64,000 nucleotides of DNA from Mobilisporobacter senegalensis (GTDB lineage: Bacteria; Bacillota; Clostridia; Lachnospirales; Lachnospiraceae), in the NCBI RefSeq assembly GCF_003752155.1, contig NZ_RJVG01000002.1, positions 124,001-188,000 on the forward strand, in the 5' to 3' direction. The notes beneath the pieces are model-generated. The model made no database searches. It saw only the letters and a program-made list of their open reading frames with translations, and was not told the origin of the DNA. A program made the translations under genes and the position numbers. Of the stretch, positions 36,842-45,875 are shown one piece after another (within the stretch, counting starts at the first letter, position 1; every line of letters starts with the position of its first letter).

Positions 36842-37471
36842 TTAATCTTTCCAATTTTTATAATAATAAATTGCTATCTGAGTCCGGTCCCTAAGGTCTA
36901 ATTTTTCTAATATTGTACTTATATAATTTCTCACAGTTCCTTCGCTTAAAAATAAAAGTTCAGCAATTTCCTTATTAGATAAACCTTCGGCTATCTGAAT
37001 GATAATAGAGTATTCTTTTTCTGTAATCCCATCTTCCAAATAGGTATGGGATTTTTTTGCAGGTGTCATTAGTTTAGGGAGTTTGGTTACAATTTCATTA
37101 CCATAAACATTTTGACCGGCATATACTGCTTTGATAGAAGGAACGATACTTTCAAAGTTCTGCTTTAGCATGTATCCCTTAGCGCCGATATTTAAAGCTT
37201 TAATAATATAATCATCATCTAAAAAGGTGGTCAGATACAATATCTTGGCCGAAGTATGCTTTTTAAGTATTATTTCTCCTGCTTCAAGACCAGATATGCC
37301 ATTCATACGGATATCCATAAGCAAGACATCTGGAAGTAAGGAGTGATACATAGCAATTGCAGATTCTCCGTCATTACCAATTCCTGTAACGGATATATCC
37401 GGCTCTGCATCTAAAATAATTTTTAAGGAAGAACATACTAATTTATCGTCGTCTATAATCAATACTTTCAT
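36842..37471 (-). CDS. NarL/LuxR-type response regulator
   Basis: A 209-aa regulator, started at the ATG at 37471, which has a perfect AGGAGGTTTT upstream (minus strand); an 18-residue longer form from a GTG lacks one. The receiver has acidic residues IIDDD and Asp53 in LLMDIRM, with Lys in KGYMLKQ. The C-terminal LuxR helix-turn-helix is ITEKEYSIIIQIAEGLSNKE with LFLSEGTVRNYI. It pairs with the kinase encoded just upstream. The divergent ABC exporter is its probable target; a 14-bp palindrome lies between them. Confidence 0.94.
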   Translation of the reverse strand: MKVLIIDDDKLVCSSLKIILDAEPDISVTGIGNDGESAIAMYHSLLPDVLLMDIRMNGISGLEAGEIILKKHTSAKILYLTTFLDDDYIIKALNIGAKGYMLKQNFESIVPSIKAVYAGQNVYGNEIVTKLPKLMTPAKKSHTYLEDGITEKEYSIIIQIAEGLSNKEIAELLFLSEGTVRNYISTILEKLDLRDRTQIAIYYYKNWKD

Positions 37472-37528
37472 AAAAACCTCCTGATGATTTTCTTGAGAAC
37501 TCAGTGATTCAAAATGTTCTTTCACCCA

Positions 37529-38620
37529 TTATTTCTTGGGGATAGTAATAAAAATCTGAAATCCATTCTCAGTTGTAATATTTATGATACCTTCAAATCC
37601 CCGAACACGTTCAATGATATTTTGAATCCCCATTCCTTCCGACGGCATATTGGATAAGTTTTGAATAAGTTCAGAAGTATAGCTGTCTATGGAACCATTA
37701 TCAGAAATGATAAGCTGATACATAATTGGATGTTCCATTAGAACAATGGTAACTTTAGTTGCATTGGAATGCTTCATTATATTAGCTAATGCTTCTTTTA
37801 CAATTGCTATAAAACAGTATTTTAACTTTAAAGGAGGCGGGGTATTGATGTTATAATCCAGAATCACTGGACAGAAAGAAAAATTTTTCACTAAAGTATT
37901 TATATTTGTGTATAAATCAACAGATTCATCATGGATATTGTGAATACTATTACGAATACTATCCATTCCTTCAGAGATGGAATCTTTTAATGAAGTCAGC
38001 CCTTCTTTGGTAAGTGCTTCTTTGGTTATTGTAAGTAAGGCACCTATTTGTATTAAAGATCTTGAAAGAATATGACCAATATTATCATGAATTTCTTTTG
38101 CTATCCTGTTTCTTTCATTTAATGTTGCAACATTGATCTCATAGTCCTGATTTTCAATCAGGCTTTTATTTTTCTCTTGCAGGAGTATTTCAAACTCTTT
38201 AGAAGTATCACGAAGTAAATAATATTCTCTTGAAAGTTTGGTAATCTCTGTCGTCTTATATTTTGCCAAGGCAGATAGCAGAATGAACAAACCTAAAAAG
38301 GAAAGGACAGGTACATCTAATTTATCCATATGAATATAGAAAGGTATTAAAAAGATAGTTCCGTATTTGAAATTATCCTCAATCATAATATCATATATAA
38401 TTAATGGAAGATAGTATAGGAAATTAGGATAGAAACAACATAATATGGCAAATAAAAGGGTAATTCCCAGATCTACCTTAGTATTTTCAATATATGTACT
38501 GATACAGCTGAAGGTTATCACAATGATTAAAGGTACGATTGCATAAGTATCTTTTAGGGTAAATAGATAAAATAGAAAGCAGCTTATGAAAATAATTATT
38601 TTATCAAATATTTCGAACAT
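37529..38620 (-). CDS. Sensor histidine kinase, NarX/DesK type
   Basis: A 363-aa membrane kinase. About five N-terminal hydrophobic segments (residues 5-120) are joined by short loops, so the signal is probably sensed in the membrane, as in LiaS or DesK. A coiled coil and the HisKA_3 motif NRIAKEIHDNIGH (His178) follow, then the ATPase domain with N-box VKEALANIMKHSNA and IISDNGS. The G2 region is GMGIQNIIERV. The ATG at 38620 has GGAGT 4 nt upstream. Neighbouring exporter genes suggest a role in sensing a membrane-active or peptide stress. Confidence 0.93.
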   Translation of the reverse strand: MFEIFDKIIIFISCFLFYLFTLKDTYAIVPLIIVITFSCISTYIENTKVDLGITLLFAILCCFYPNFLYYLPLIIYDIMIEDNFKYGTIFLIPFYIHMDKLDVPVLSFLGLFILLSALAKYKTTEITKLSREYYLLRDTSKEFEILLQEKNKSLIENQDYEINVATLNERNRIAKEIHDNIGHILSRSLIQIGALLTITKEALTKEGLTSLKDSISEGMDSIRNSIHNIHDESVDLYTNINTLVKNFSFCPVILDYNINTPPPLKLKYCFIAIVKEALANIMKHSNATKVTIVLMEHPIMYQLIISDNGSIDSYTSELIQNLSNMPSEGMGIQNIIERVRGFEGIINITTENGFQIFITIPKK

Positions 38621-38694
38621 ATTAACTCCTTAATCTCATATTTTCTTGAATATAACATTTTTTTTGTAAAACAACAACTCTTTTCAAATGAAAT

Positions 38695-38708
38695 ATGACA
38701 TATGTCAT
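38695..38708. promoter_or_regulatory. Perfect palindrome, candidate response-regulator operator
   Basis: ATGACATATGTCAT is a perfect 14-bp palindrome between the divergent kinase and ABC exporter genes. LuxR-type regulators of the LiaR/DesR group bind such dyads as dimers. Its position suits control of both promoters. Confidence 0.45.
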
Positions 38709-38770
38709 TAAAATATTGTGATTTTACACACTACGTTTTATTTATATTTTAAAATATAATAACGATAAAT

Positions 38771-38826
38771 AATTTCACTTGCTCGCAAGGGTGAAATTAT
38801 AACGGGATCATGAACTTGTTCATGAT
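38771..38826 (+). repeat. Composite repeat: hairpin plus palindrome, copy 2
   Basis: A hairpin (AATTTCACTTGC, 38771-38782, with GCAAGGGTGAAATT, 38785-38798) is followed after 8 bp by the 20-bp palindrome at 38807-38826. That palindrome is the exact reverse complement of the one at 14968-14987. Hairpin and palindrome keep the same order in both copies. It lies in the probable 5' leader of the ABC exporter operon. Confidence 0.6.
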
Positions 38827-38863
38827 ATAGTTTCTTTAGAGGATATTTGAAAGGAGAATTAAA

Positions 38864-39796
38864 ATGATTGTAAGTGTTAAAAATTTAGTCAAACGTTTTG
38901 ATAAAATAGTAGCCATAGACCACCTTAACTTAGAGATAGAAGAGGGAGAGATATTTGGACTATTAGGGCCAAATGGTTCTGGAAAATCCACTACAATTAA
39001 TTGCATTCTATCTTTACTAAAGTATGATAAGGGCTCTATAGAGATATTTAATAAACCGATGAAGCCGGATGCATATGACATTAAGAAAGATATTGGAGTG
39101 ATCTTTCAAAATGTTGCAGTATTTGATGAATTAACTGTTTATGAAAATATCTCTTACTTTTGCAGTTTGTATGTGAAAGACAGGAAAGAAGTGAAAAGAT
39201 TAACGGAAGAAGCGATAAAATTTGTATCACTGGAGGAATTCACCAAGTTCTATCCTAAGAAATTAAGCGGCGGTTTACTGAGGAGACTGAATATAGCATG
39301 TGGAATCGCCCATAAACCAAAACTGATCATTTTGGATGAACCTACGGTAGCAGTAGACCCACAAAGCCGTAATAAAATCTTAGAAGGAATCAAAGAACTT
39401 AATAAACAGGGGGCAACCATCATCTATACAACTCATTATATGGAGGAAGTAGAGCAAATCTGCAGCCGAATCTCCATCATGGATAAAGGAAAGATAATTG
39501 CTACCGGGACGAAAGAAGAATTAAAAGAAATGATTTCTGTGGGGGAAAAAATTAAATTAGAAGTGTACAATATGAATGAAGAAGCAGTGAAGGAGATTAG
39601 AGAACTTTCAGGTATATTGTCTGTAAAATACGATAATAGTCTATTAACTATAAAATCCTCCAAAGGCAGGAATAATCTTGTTAGAATTCTTGAGTATTTA
39701 GGTGCCAAGGAGATAAAATTCAGTCAGGTATACACTGAATTACCTACGCTCAATGACGTATTCCTTGAGATTACCGGTAAAGAATTAAGAGACTAG
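38864..39796 (+). CDS. ABC-2 exporter ATPase
   Basis: A 310-aa ATP-binding subunit of the CcmA/DrrA type. Walker A is GPNGSGKST, the Q-loop is GVIFQNVAVFDELT, the signature is LSGGLLRRLN (a variant of LSGGQ), Walker B is LIILDEPT and the H-loop is TTHYMEE. A roughly 90-residue C-terminal domain, as in drug and polysaccharide exporters, follows. It is the first gene of a three-gene operon with two ABC-2 permeases and is divergent from a two-component system. Export of a toxic or membrane-active compound, or a self-made molecule, is the usual role. Confidence 0.93.
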   Translation: MIVSVKNLVKRFDKIVAIDHLNLEIEEGEIFGLLGPNGSGKSTTINCILSLLKYDKGSIEIFNKPMKPDAYDIKKDIGVIFQNVAVFDELTVYENISYFCSLYVKDRKEVKRLTEEAIKFVSLEEFTKFYPKKLSGGLLRRLNIACGIAHKPKLIILDEPTVAVDPQSRNKILEGIKELNKQGATIIYTTHYMEEVEQICSRISIMDKGKIIATGTKEELKEMISVGEKIKLEVYNMNEEAVKEIRELSGILSVKYDNSLLTIKSSKGRNNLVRILEYLGAKEIKFSQVYTELPTLNDVFLEITGKELRD

Positions 39797-39810
39797 GAAG
39801 GGGTGGTAGT

Positions 39811-40956
39811 ATGGCAGTTCAAATGTATATAATAAGGATTAAATGTTTATTAAAGGATAGAGCAAATATTTTTTGGACATTTTTATTTCCGATTATTTTA
39901 TCAACCTTCTTTAGTATGGCTTTTTCTAATCTTTATACTTCAGAAACTTTTCAATCGATTAAAATAGGGGTAGTGAAAAATGAATCCTATGATAATAATG
40001 AAGAATTTAAGTCAGCATTAAAAGAGGCAAGTATGTCCAAAGATAAGGATGGATCAAAGCTGTTTCATGTGACAGAAAGCAGTGAAGAAGAAGCTATAAA
40101 ATTATTAGATGAGAACAAAATAGATGGTTATATTAAGATGGATGATAAGATTCAATTTTTTGTAAAAACTTCAGGATTAAATCAGACTATAACAAAATCC
40201 TTTTTAGAGAGTTTTGAAGAAAATATCAATACAGTGACTACATTGGCATCAAATAACCCGGGACAACTGGAAAACATAATAGATGATTTAAGTGATTCCT
40301 CAAATTATACAGAAGCAAATAGTGGTTCCAATCCACCTGATATGACACTTAATTATTATTATGCATTGCTTGCTATGGCCTGTCTTTATGGAGCAAACTG
40401 GGGAAATAAAGAGATTACGGAGATCGAAGCAGATCTTTCTATGAAAGGTGCAAGAATTAATATCTCACCAATGCATAAAATGAAATTGCTCATATGCAAT
40501 ATGTTAGCAGCTTTTACAGTCCATTCTATTGGAATTATGTTGTTGCTTTCCTATTATATTTATGGGTTGAAATTAGATTTTAGTGATAATTTTAATTATG
40601 TTATTTTGACTTGCTTAACCGGAAGTATACTTGGAATTTCCTTCGGTGGAATGATCAGCGCCATTTTAAGAAAAAAAGAAGTTCTTAAGGGCGCCATCAC
40701 ATCTGCAGTGATTATGTTAGGTTGTTTTTTAGCAGGACTAATGATAGTACAAATGAAATATATTATTGCCCTGAAGGCACCATTGATTCAATATATCAAT
40801 CCGGCCCATTTAATCACGGATGCTTTTTATAGTTTATATTACTATGATACTCTGGACAGATTCCGCCTAAACATTGTTCTTATGATAGGATATACCGTTA
40901 TTTTTAGTATTATTACTTATCTTGTAACAAGGAGGAGACAGTATGCAAGTATTTAG
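39811..40956 (+). CDS. ABC-2 type permease 1
   Basis: A 381-aa ABC-2 membrane subunit. One helix lies near the N-terminus (about 18-40, WTFLFPIILSTFFSMAF). A roughly 150-residue extracellular domain follows, then five C-terminal helices (about 180-375) including the LGCFLAGLMIVQMKYI region. The extracellular region contains KLFHVTESSEEEAIKLLDENKIDGYI, split over a YhgE/ABC-2 membrane-3-like domain. It forms the channel with the next gene product, whose start lies inside the end of this one (14-bp overlap). Confidence 0.9.
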   Translation: MAVQMYIIRIKCLLKDRANIFWTFLFPIILSTFFSMAFSNLYTSETFQSIKIGVVKNESYDNNEEFKSALKEASMSKDKDGSKLFHVTESSEEEAIKLLDENKIDGYIKMDDKIQFFVKTSGLNQTITKSFLESFEENINTVTTLASNNPGQLENIIDDLSDSSNYTEANSGSNPPDMTLNYYYALLAMACLYGANWGNKEITEIEADLSMKGARINISPMHKMKLLICNMLAAFTVHSIGIMLLLSYYIYGLKLDFSDNFNYVILTCLTGSILGISFGGMISAILRKKEVLKGAITSAVIMLGCFLAGLMIVQMKYIIALKAPLIQYINPAHLITDAFYSLYYYDTLDRFRLNIVLMIGYTVIFSIITYLVTRRRQYASI

Positions 40957-42112
40957 GCTGTATTTTAAACTATTAAACAGGTCTTTACCGACCATAGTAA
41001 TATATATAATTGTATTTTTAGTAATCGTCGTTGGTTCCTCTTTAAATGCAAAACAAAATAATGAAAAAATGTTTAAAGAATCTAAAGTTGATATTGCTTT
41101 TATTAATTATGATAAAAACAGCGCTTTCATTGATGGACTAAAAGATTATCTTGGTTCAAGATGTAATTTTAAAGAGATTGAGGATTCAAAAGAAGCAATC
41201 CAGGATGCCTTATTCTTTCGAAATGTCAGTTATATAGTTACAATACCGAAAGATTTTACCGAACGATTTTTTGATGGTGAAGAGGTAAAGGTACAAAAAC
41301 TAAGTGTACCTGAATCAACAGATTCGGTCTTTATTGATATGGCTATTAATAATTATTTTGATAAAGTGAAATTGTATATAAATCACTCACAAAGTTTATC
41401 AGAAGATGAAATAGTTAAGAGTGTTATGAAAGACCTATCCAGCGAAGTGGAAGTGGAATTTTATTCAAAAACAGCAAAAGAAGAGGATAGCAGTTTTTTA
41501 ATAAATTATTATAATTATATTGTTTATGCCATGCTTTCGACCTTAATACTGGGAATCGGAGCTATCATGATATCTTTTACAGAACTTGATATCAGAAGAA
41601 GAAATATAGTTACTCCATTATCAATAACCAGCTTTAATCTCCAGCAGATACTTGGTAATATTACATTTACTTTAGGGCTTGATGTTATTTTGATCCTTTT
41701 TGGATTTTTCCTGAATGGTAAAGTACTGGTGAGTCAAAAATCATTATTATTTATATTAAATGCAGTTATATTTTCAATTGTATCACTTAGTATTGCTTAC
41801 TTAGTCGGAATTCTTGTAAAAAGCCGTGAAGCTTCTAATGGTGTTGCAAATGTGATTGGTATGGGAAGCTGTTTTATCAGCGGCGTATTTGTACCGAAGG
41901 AACTTCTTGGAGAGAATGTTTTAAATATCGCAAAATTTACACCTGCTTACTGGTATACCACGACCAATGAAGCAGTTGGGAAATTGACGAATCATACATT
42001 AGAAAATTATACAGGGATTTTTCAAAATATGTTAATACAATTTGGATTTGCAATATCCTTTTTTGCCATTGCTTTAGTTATTAGCAAAAAGAAAAGTGTA
42101 GAAGTAATTTAA
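40943..42112 (+). CDS. ABC-2 type permease 2
   Basis: A 389-aa permease with the same layout as its neighbour: an N-terminal helix (about 15-35), an extracellular domain with VDIAFINYDKNSAF and IVTIPKDFTERFFDGE, and five or six C-terminal helices (about 195-385). The start overlaps the previous gene by 14 bp, so translation is coupled. The extracellular part is typical of ABC-2 membrane-3 (PF12698) exporters such as YhaP or NatB. A long-loop terminator follows 5 bp after the stop. Confidence 0.9.
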   Translation: MQVFRLYFKLLNRSLPTIVIYIIVFLVIVVGSSLNAKQNNEKMFKESKVDIAFINYDKNSAFIDGLKDYLGSRCNFKEIEDSKEAIQDALFFRNVSYIVTIPKDFTERFFDGEEVKVQKLSVPESTDSVFIDMAINNYFDKVKLYINHSQSLSEDEIVKSVMKDLSSEVEVEFYSKTAKEEDSSFLINYYNYIVYAMLSTLILGIGAIMISFTELDIRRRNIVTPLSITSFNLQQILGNITFTLGLDVILILFGFFLNGKVLVSQKSLLFILNAVIFSIVSLSIAYLVGILVKSREASNGVANVIGMGSCFISGVFVPKELLGENVLNIAKFTPAYWYTTTNEAVGKLTNHTLENYTGIFQNMLIQFGFAISFFAIALVISKKKSVEVI

Positions 42113-42117
42113 ATATC

Positions 42118-42182
42118 AAAGACATATGAATTGTTCTCATAACTTTTAGGTAAGTTAAGGAATAATACATATGTCTTTTTAT
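42118..42182 (+). terminator. Terminator after ABC exporter operon
   Basis: AAAGACATATG (42118-42128) pairs with CATATGTCTTT (42168-42178) and continues into T residues. The long loop holds a second small stem, AACTT with AAGTT. Confidence 0.75.
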
Positions 42183-42284
42183 TTGTTTTAACTATTGTAT
42201 AATAAAAGGCTATGTATTAAAATATTATTTGTATGCAATATACAGATTAAGTGATTTTTATCACCTTATAGAAGGATGTGCCAA

Positions 42285-43991
42285 ATGTCGAAAAAAGATT
42301 TACATACATTTATAGATGAGATAGACTTAAAAGGAGAACTGAAAGTCATAAACTCAAAAGTTTCCAGGGACCTTGAGATTACAGAGATTACAGACCGGGT
42401 ATCTAAGTCCCATGGTCCGGCTCTTTTGTTTCGAAATGTTGAGGGCTCAAAATATCCTGTACTTATGAATGCAATGGGCAGCTATAAGCGCATGAGTATG
42501 GGCCTTGGTGCCCATGATCTGGATGAGATTGGAGCACAGATAGAAGAATATCTTGACCTGGGGAATTATCTGTCAATTAAAAAACTTGTAAGAAGTATTC
42601 CAAGATTATTAAGGCTAATTCATGTATTCCCTGTAAAAAGCAGATTTAAAGGGGAATGTCAGCAAGTGATCGAGAAGGATGTTGATTTAGATACTCTTCC
42701 TGTTTTAAAGTGCTGGCCGGAGGATGCCGGAAGATTTTTCACCTTGCCGTTAGTATTTACGAAAGATTATAAAACGAAGCAGCAGAATGTGGGAATGTAC
42801 CGGATGCAGGTTCTTAGTAAAACTACAACAGGAATGCATTGGCATAAACATAAGGATGGATCAGAGATTTATAAAGGATATAAAGAACGGGGTATGAAGA
42901 TGCCTGTATCCGTCGCCTTAGGCTGTGATCCTGCAATTACTTATGCTTCCACGGCACCTCTTCCAAAGATGATTGATGAGATGATGTTAGCCGGCTGGCT
43001 TAGAAAATCAAATGTTAAGATGGTAAAATGTATTACCAATGATATTTATGTTCCCGCCAATGCAGAAATTGTTTTGGAAGGTTATGTGGATCCATCAGAG
43101 GAATTAGTATTAGAAGGACCTTTTGGAGACCATACCGGATATTATTCTCTTGCAGATTATTATCCCAGATTTCATGTTACATGTATTACTCACAAAAAAA
43201 ATGCCATTTATCCTGCAACCATTGTTGGAAAGCCTCCTATGGAGGATTGTTATATGGCAAAAGCAACAGAACGTATTTTTTTGCCGATGTTACGGTTAAT
43301 TATGCCGGAACTCATTGATATGAACCTGCCATTGGAAGGGGTATTTCATAACTGTGCCATTGTTTCTGTCAGAGGAAGATACCCAGGCATAGGGAATAAG
43401 ATTATGAACAGTATCTGGGGAATGGGACAGATGATGTACACCAAATTAATTGTTGTGGTAGATGAAACAGTGGATGTACAGGATTTAGCCCAGGTTCGTG
43501 ACGCTGTTTTAAACAATGTCTCTACGGAGAGCCTGTTTATTTGTGAAGGCCCTCTGGATGCCTTAGATCATTCTTCCAATAAGGCATTATATGGAAGCAG
43601 GCTTGGTATAGATGCCACCGGAATAAAAGATAAGGAAGAGAATGTCGGAAATACTTATCACATTCTCACAGTTCATAAAGAAAGACCGGGACAGGGCATG
43701 GAAGTGCTGGAACTTTACCTTAAATCTAATCCGGATAAATTTGTAATTGTTGTGGATGATGATGTGAGCCCGGATGACTTATCTACAGTAATGTGGAAAG
43801 TATTCAATAATATTGATGCAAAAAGAGATCTTGTTATGCTAGAGAATAAGATTGGAATTGATGCGACAAAGAAATGGAAAGAAGAAGGAATAACAAGGGA
43901 TTGGCCAAATGATATTGTTATGTCACAAAAGATAAAACAGATGGTAAGTGAGAGGTGGAAGGAATATGGTTTTGACGAAAGTATTAGATAA
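42285..43991 (+). CDS. UbiD-family decarboxylase
   Basis: A prenylated-FMN-dependent aromatic or alpha,beta-unsaturated acid decarboxylase, 568 aa from the ATG at 42285 (GAAGGATG upstream; another ATG at 42276 overlaps that site). Landmarks: N-terminal IDEIDLKGELKVI; GPALLFRNVEG; MYRMQVLSKTTTGMHWHKHK in the metal/prFMN region; EGPFGDHTGYYS; and MEDCYMAKATER with the conserved Glu. UbiA starts inside its 3' end. No ubiX (prFMN maker) is in the window. Likely substrate: a hydroxyaryl or naphthoate carboxylic acid in quinone synthesis, or an imported aromatic acid. Confidence 0.9.
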   Translation: MSKKDLHTFIDEIDLKGELKVINSKVSRDLEITEITDRVSKSHGPALLFRNVEGSKYPVLMNAMGSYKRMSMGLGAHDLDEIGAQIEEYLDLGNYLSIKKLVRSIPRLLRLIHVFPVKSRFKGECQQVIEKDVDLDTLPVLKCWPEDAGRFFTLPLVFTKDYKTKQQNVGMYRMQVLSKTTTGMHWHKHKDGSEIYKGYKERGMKMPVSVALGCDPAITYASTAPLPKMIDEMMLAGWLRKSNVKMVKCITNDIYVPANAEIVLEGYVDPSEELVLEGPFGDHTGYYSLADYYPRFHVTCITHKKNAIYPATIVGKPPMEDCYMAKATERIFLPMLRLIMPELIDMNLPLEGVFHNCAIVSVRGRYPGIGNKIMNSIWGMGQMMYTKLIVVVDETVDVQDLAQVRDAVLNNVSTESLFICEGPLDALDHSSNKALYGSRLGIDATGIKDKEENVGNTYHILTVHKERPGQGMEVLELYLKSNPDKFVIVVDDDVSPDDLSTVMWKVFNNIDAKRDLVMLENKIGIDATKKWKEEGITRDWPNDIVMSQKIKQMVSERWKEYGFDESIR

Positions 43992-44838
43992 ATTAAAGGA
44001 ATACGGTAAACTTGTCATGTTTTCCCATACTATATTCTCCTTTAGCTTTGCATTGGTATCTATGACATTGGCAGCAAAAGGATTGCCTAAAATATCCACC
44101 CTTATATGGATTTTAGTATGCTTTATGGGTGCCAGAACTGGTGCAAATGCAATCAATCGTGTGATAGATGCAGAAATCGATGCCAAAAATCCCAGAACTG
44201 CCAACAGGCAGATTCCAAAAGGTGAGGTCAAGAAAAAAGAGGTAGTTATATTTACATCGATTTGTTTTGCAGTTATGTTATATGGTGCATACAAGTTAAA
44301 TACAATCTGTCTCTTATTATCACCCATAGCTTTGTTTTTGATGATTATTTATTCTTATTGTAAACGTTTTACTTACTTGTGCCATCTGGTATTAGGAATC
44401 ACCTGTGCCTGTGCACCAGTAGGAGCCTGGCTTGCCATAACCGGAGAACTTACCTTAATACCATTGTTTATGGGTGCAGCAAATACATTATGGGTTGCCG
44501 GATTTGATATTATTTATGGATCTCAGGATTATGAGTTTGATAAAGCCAACAATATCTATTCTATTCCTTCAAAATTTGGAGTGAAGAATGCTTTATATAT
44601 TGCCATGGCTTTTCATATTATTACATTAATCTGTCTTGTTATTATAGGGATTTTATCCCCAGAACTGGGAATCACCTATTATATAGGAATTGGATTAATT
44701 GCGGGATTATTCACAACAGAATACATTATTATCTCGCCAACGAATTTGACCAATGTTAATATTGCTTCCTATAGTGTAAATCAACTTGTGAGTATTGTAT
44801 TATTAGTATTTGGCTTATTAGATACTTTATTTTTATAA
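43966..44838 (+). CDS. UbiA-family polyprenyltransferase
   Basis: A membrane prenyltransferase, 290 aa when started at the ATG at 43966 (GGAAGG upstream), 26 bp inside the end of the UbiD gene. It has about eight or nine hydrophobic helices. The first Asp-rich motif is NAINRVIDAEIDAKNPRT (N-x3-D-x3-D) and the second is YEFDKANNIYSIPSKFG. It attaches a polyprenyl chain to an aromatic ring, as in ubiquinone or futalosine-route menaquinone synthesis (UbiA or MqnP). Coupling to a UbiD enzyme fits removal of the ring carboxylate beside prenylation. Confidence 0.92.
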   Translation: MVLTKVLDKLKEYGKLVMFSHTIFSFSFALVSMTLAAKGLPKISTLIWILVCFMGARTGANAINRVIDAEIDAKNPRTANRQIPKGEVKKKEVVIFTSICFAVMLYGAYKLNTICLLLSPIALFLMIIYSYCKRFTYLCHLVLGITCACAPVGAWLAITGELTLIPLFMGAANTLWVAGFDIIYGSQDYEFDKANNIYSIPSKFGVKNALYIAMAFHIITLICLVIIGILSPELGITYYIGIGLIAGLFTTEYIIISPTNLTNVNIASYSVNQLVSIVLLVFGLLDTLFL

Positions 44839-44880
44839 TTGACATACTATATTAATTAATCGCTTGAAAGGAAATTGAAA

Positions 44881-45846
44881 ATGAAAAAAATTAGAATTTT
44901 ACTTATATTAATCGTGGCAGCATTCTTATTTACAGCCTGCGGCAATAAAGAAACTGCCGATGTGAAGAAAACAGCACTTACTGAAGGTTCAACTACTTCA
45001 AAACAAGTACTCCGTATCGGTATGATGTCTTCCTCAGATGTTATCCCATTTGTGCTTATAAAAGAAAAAGGACTAGCCGATAAGTATAATATTGAATTGG
45101 ATCTGCAACTATTTACATCTGCAGGCGAAAGAGATGCAGCTTTCCAAACTGGTGAATTAGATGGTGTATTAACGGATTATATCGGTGTCTGCATGTATCA
45201 GAATGCAGGCTTTGATGTTCGTATAACCGGTATTACTGACGGTGACTTTATCCTGATGGCAGGTAAAAATACTGAAATTAATAATATAGATGATATTATT
45301 GGGAAAAGCATAGCCATATCACAAAATACTTTAATTGATTACACATTAGATCATATTTTATTAAATAATAATATGAATAGTGAAGATGTAGTAAAAGAAA
45401 TTATTCCAAGAATACCAGACAGGCTTGAACTATTACGTAATGATAAAATTGATCTTGGATTAATGCCGGAACCATTTGCTACTCTGGCACTTAATGATGG
45501 GGCAATTAAGTTAGGAAGTGCTAATGAATTTGGTCTATATCCTGCAGTTTCTGCGTTTTCAAAGACTGCTATTGATGAAAAAGAAGAGGCAATCCGTAAT
45601 TTATATATTGCTTATAACGAAGCGGTAGACTATATGAACAACACACCAATTAAAGAATATGAAGAGACTGTAATAAAATCCGTAGGATATCCGGAAGAGA
45701 TGATTGGAAAGGTAGAAGTGAAAGCCTTTAGAACAAGTAAGTTACCAGCAGTTGAAGAAGTGGAAGATGCGATTAAATGGGCGAGTGATAAAGGATTATG
45801 CAGTGATACACTTACTTATGATCTTTTGACTTATGATGTTTATTAA
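44881..45846 (+). CDS. NMT1/THI5-type ABC substrate-binding lipoprotein
   Basis: A lipoprotein of about 321 aa with lipobox FTAC (Cys20). The ATG at 44881 follows AAAGGA; a TTG two codons earlier is possible. It has a periplasmic-binding fold of the SsuA/ThiY/NMT1 type: LRIGMMSSSDVIPFVLIKEKG, split from the DGVLTDYIG segment, then IDDIIGKSIAIS and DLGLMPEPFATLA. The family binds sulfonates, thiamine precursors and other flat or anionic small molecules. MqnA/MqnD enzymes of menaquinone synthesis share this fold. The gene stands 42 bp after UbiA, so the cargo may be an aromatic acid used by UbiD/UbiA (inference). Confidence 0.88.
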   Translation: MKKIRILLILIVAAFLFTACGNKETADVKKTALTEGSTTSKQVLRIGMMSSSDVIPFVLIKEKGLADKYNIELDLQLFTSAGERDAAFQTGELDGVLTDYIGVCMYQNAGFDVRITGITDGDFILMAGKNTEINNIDDIIGKSIAISQNTLIDYTLDHILLNNNMNSEDVVKEIIPRIPDRLELLRNDKIDLGLMPEPFATLALNDGAIKLGSANEFGLYPAVSAFSKTAIDEKEEAIRNLYIAYNEAVDYMNNTPIKEYEETVIKSVGYPEEMIGKVEVKAFRTSKLPAVEEVEDAIKWASDKGLCSDTLTYDLLTYDVY

Positions 45847-45875
45847 AAGGATTTGCTGAATACGTGGTGAAAAGA

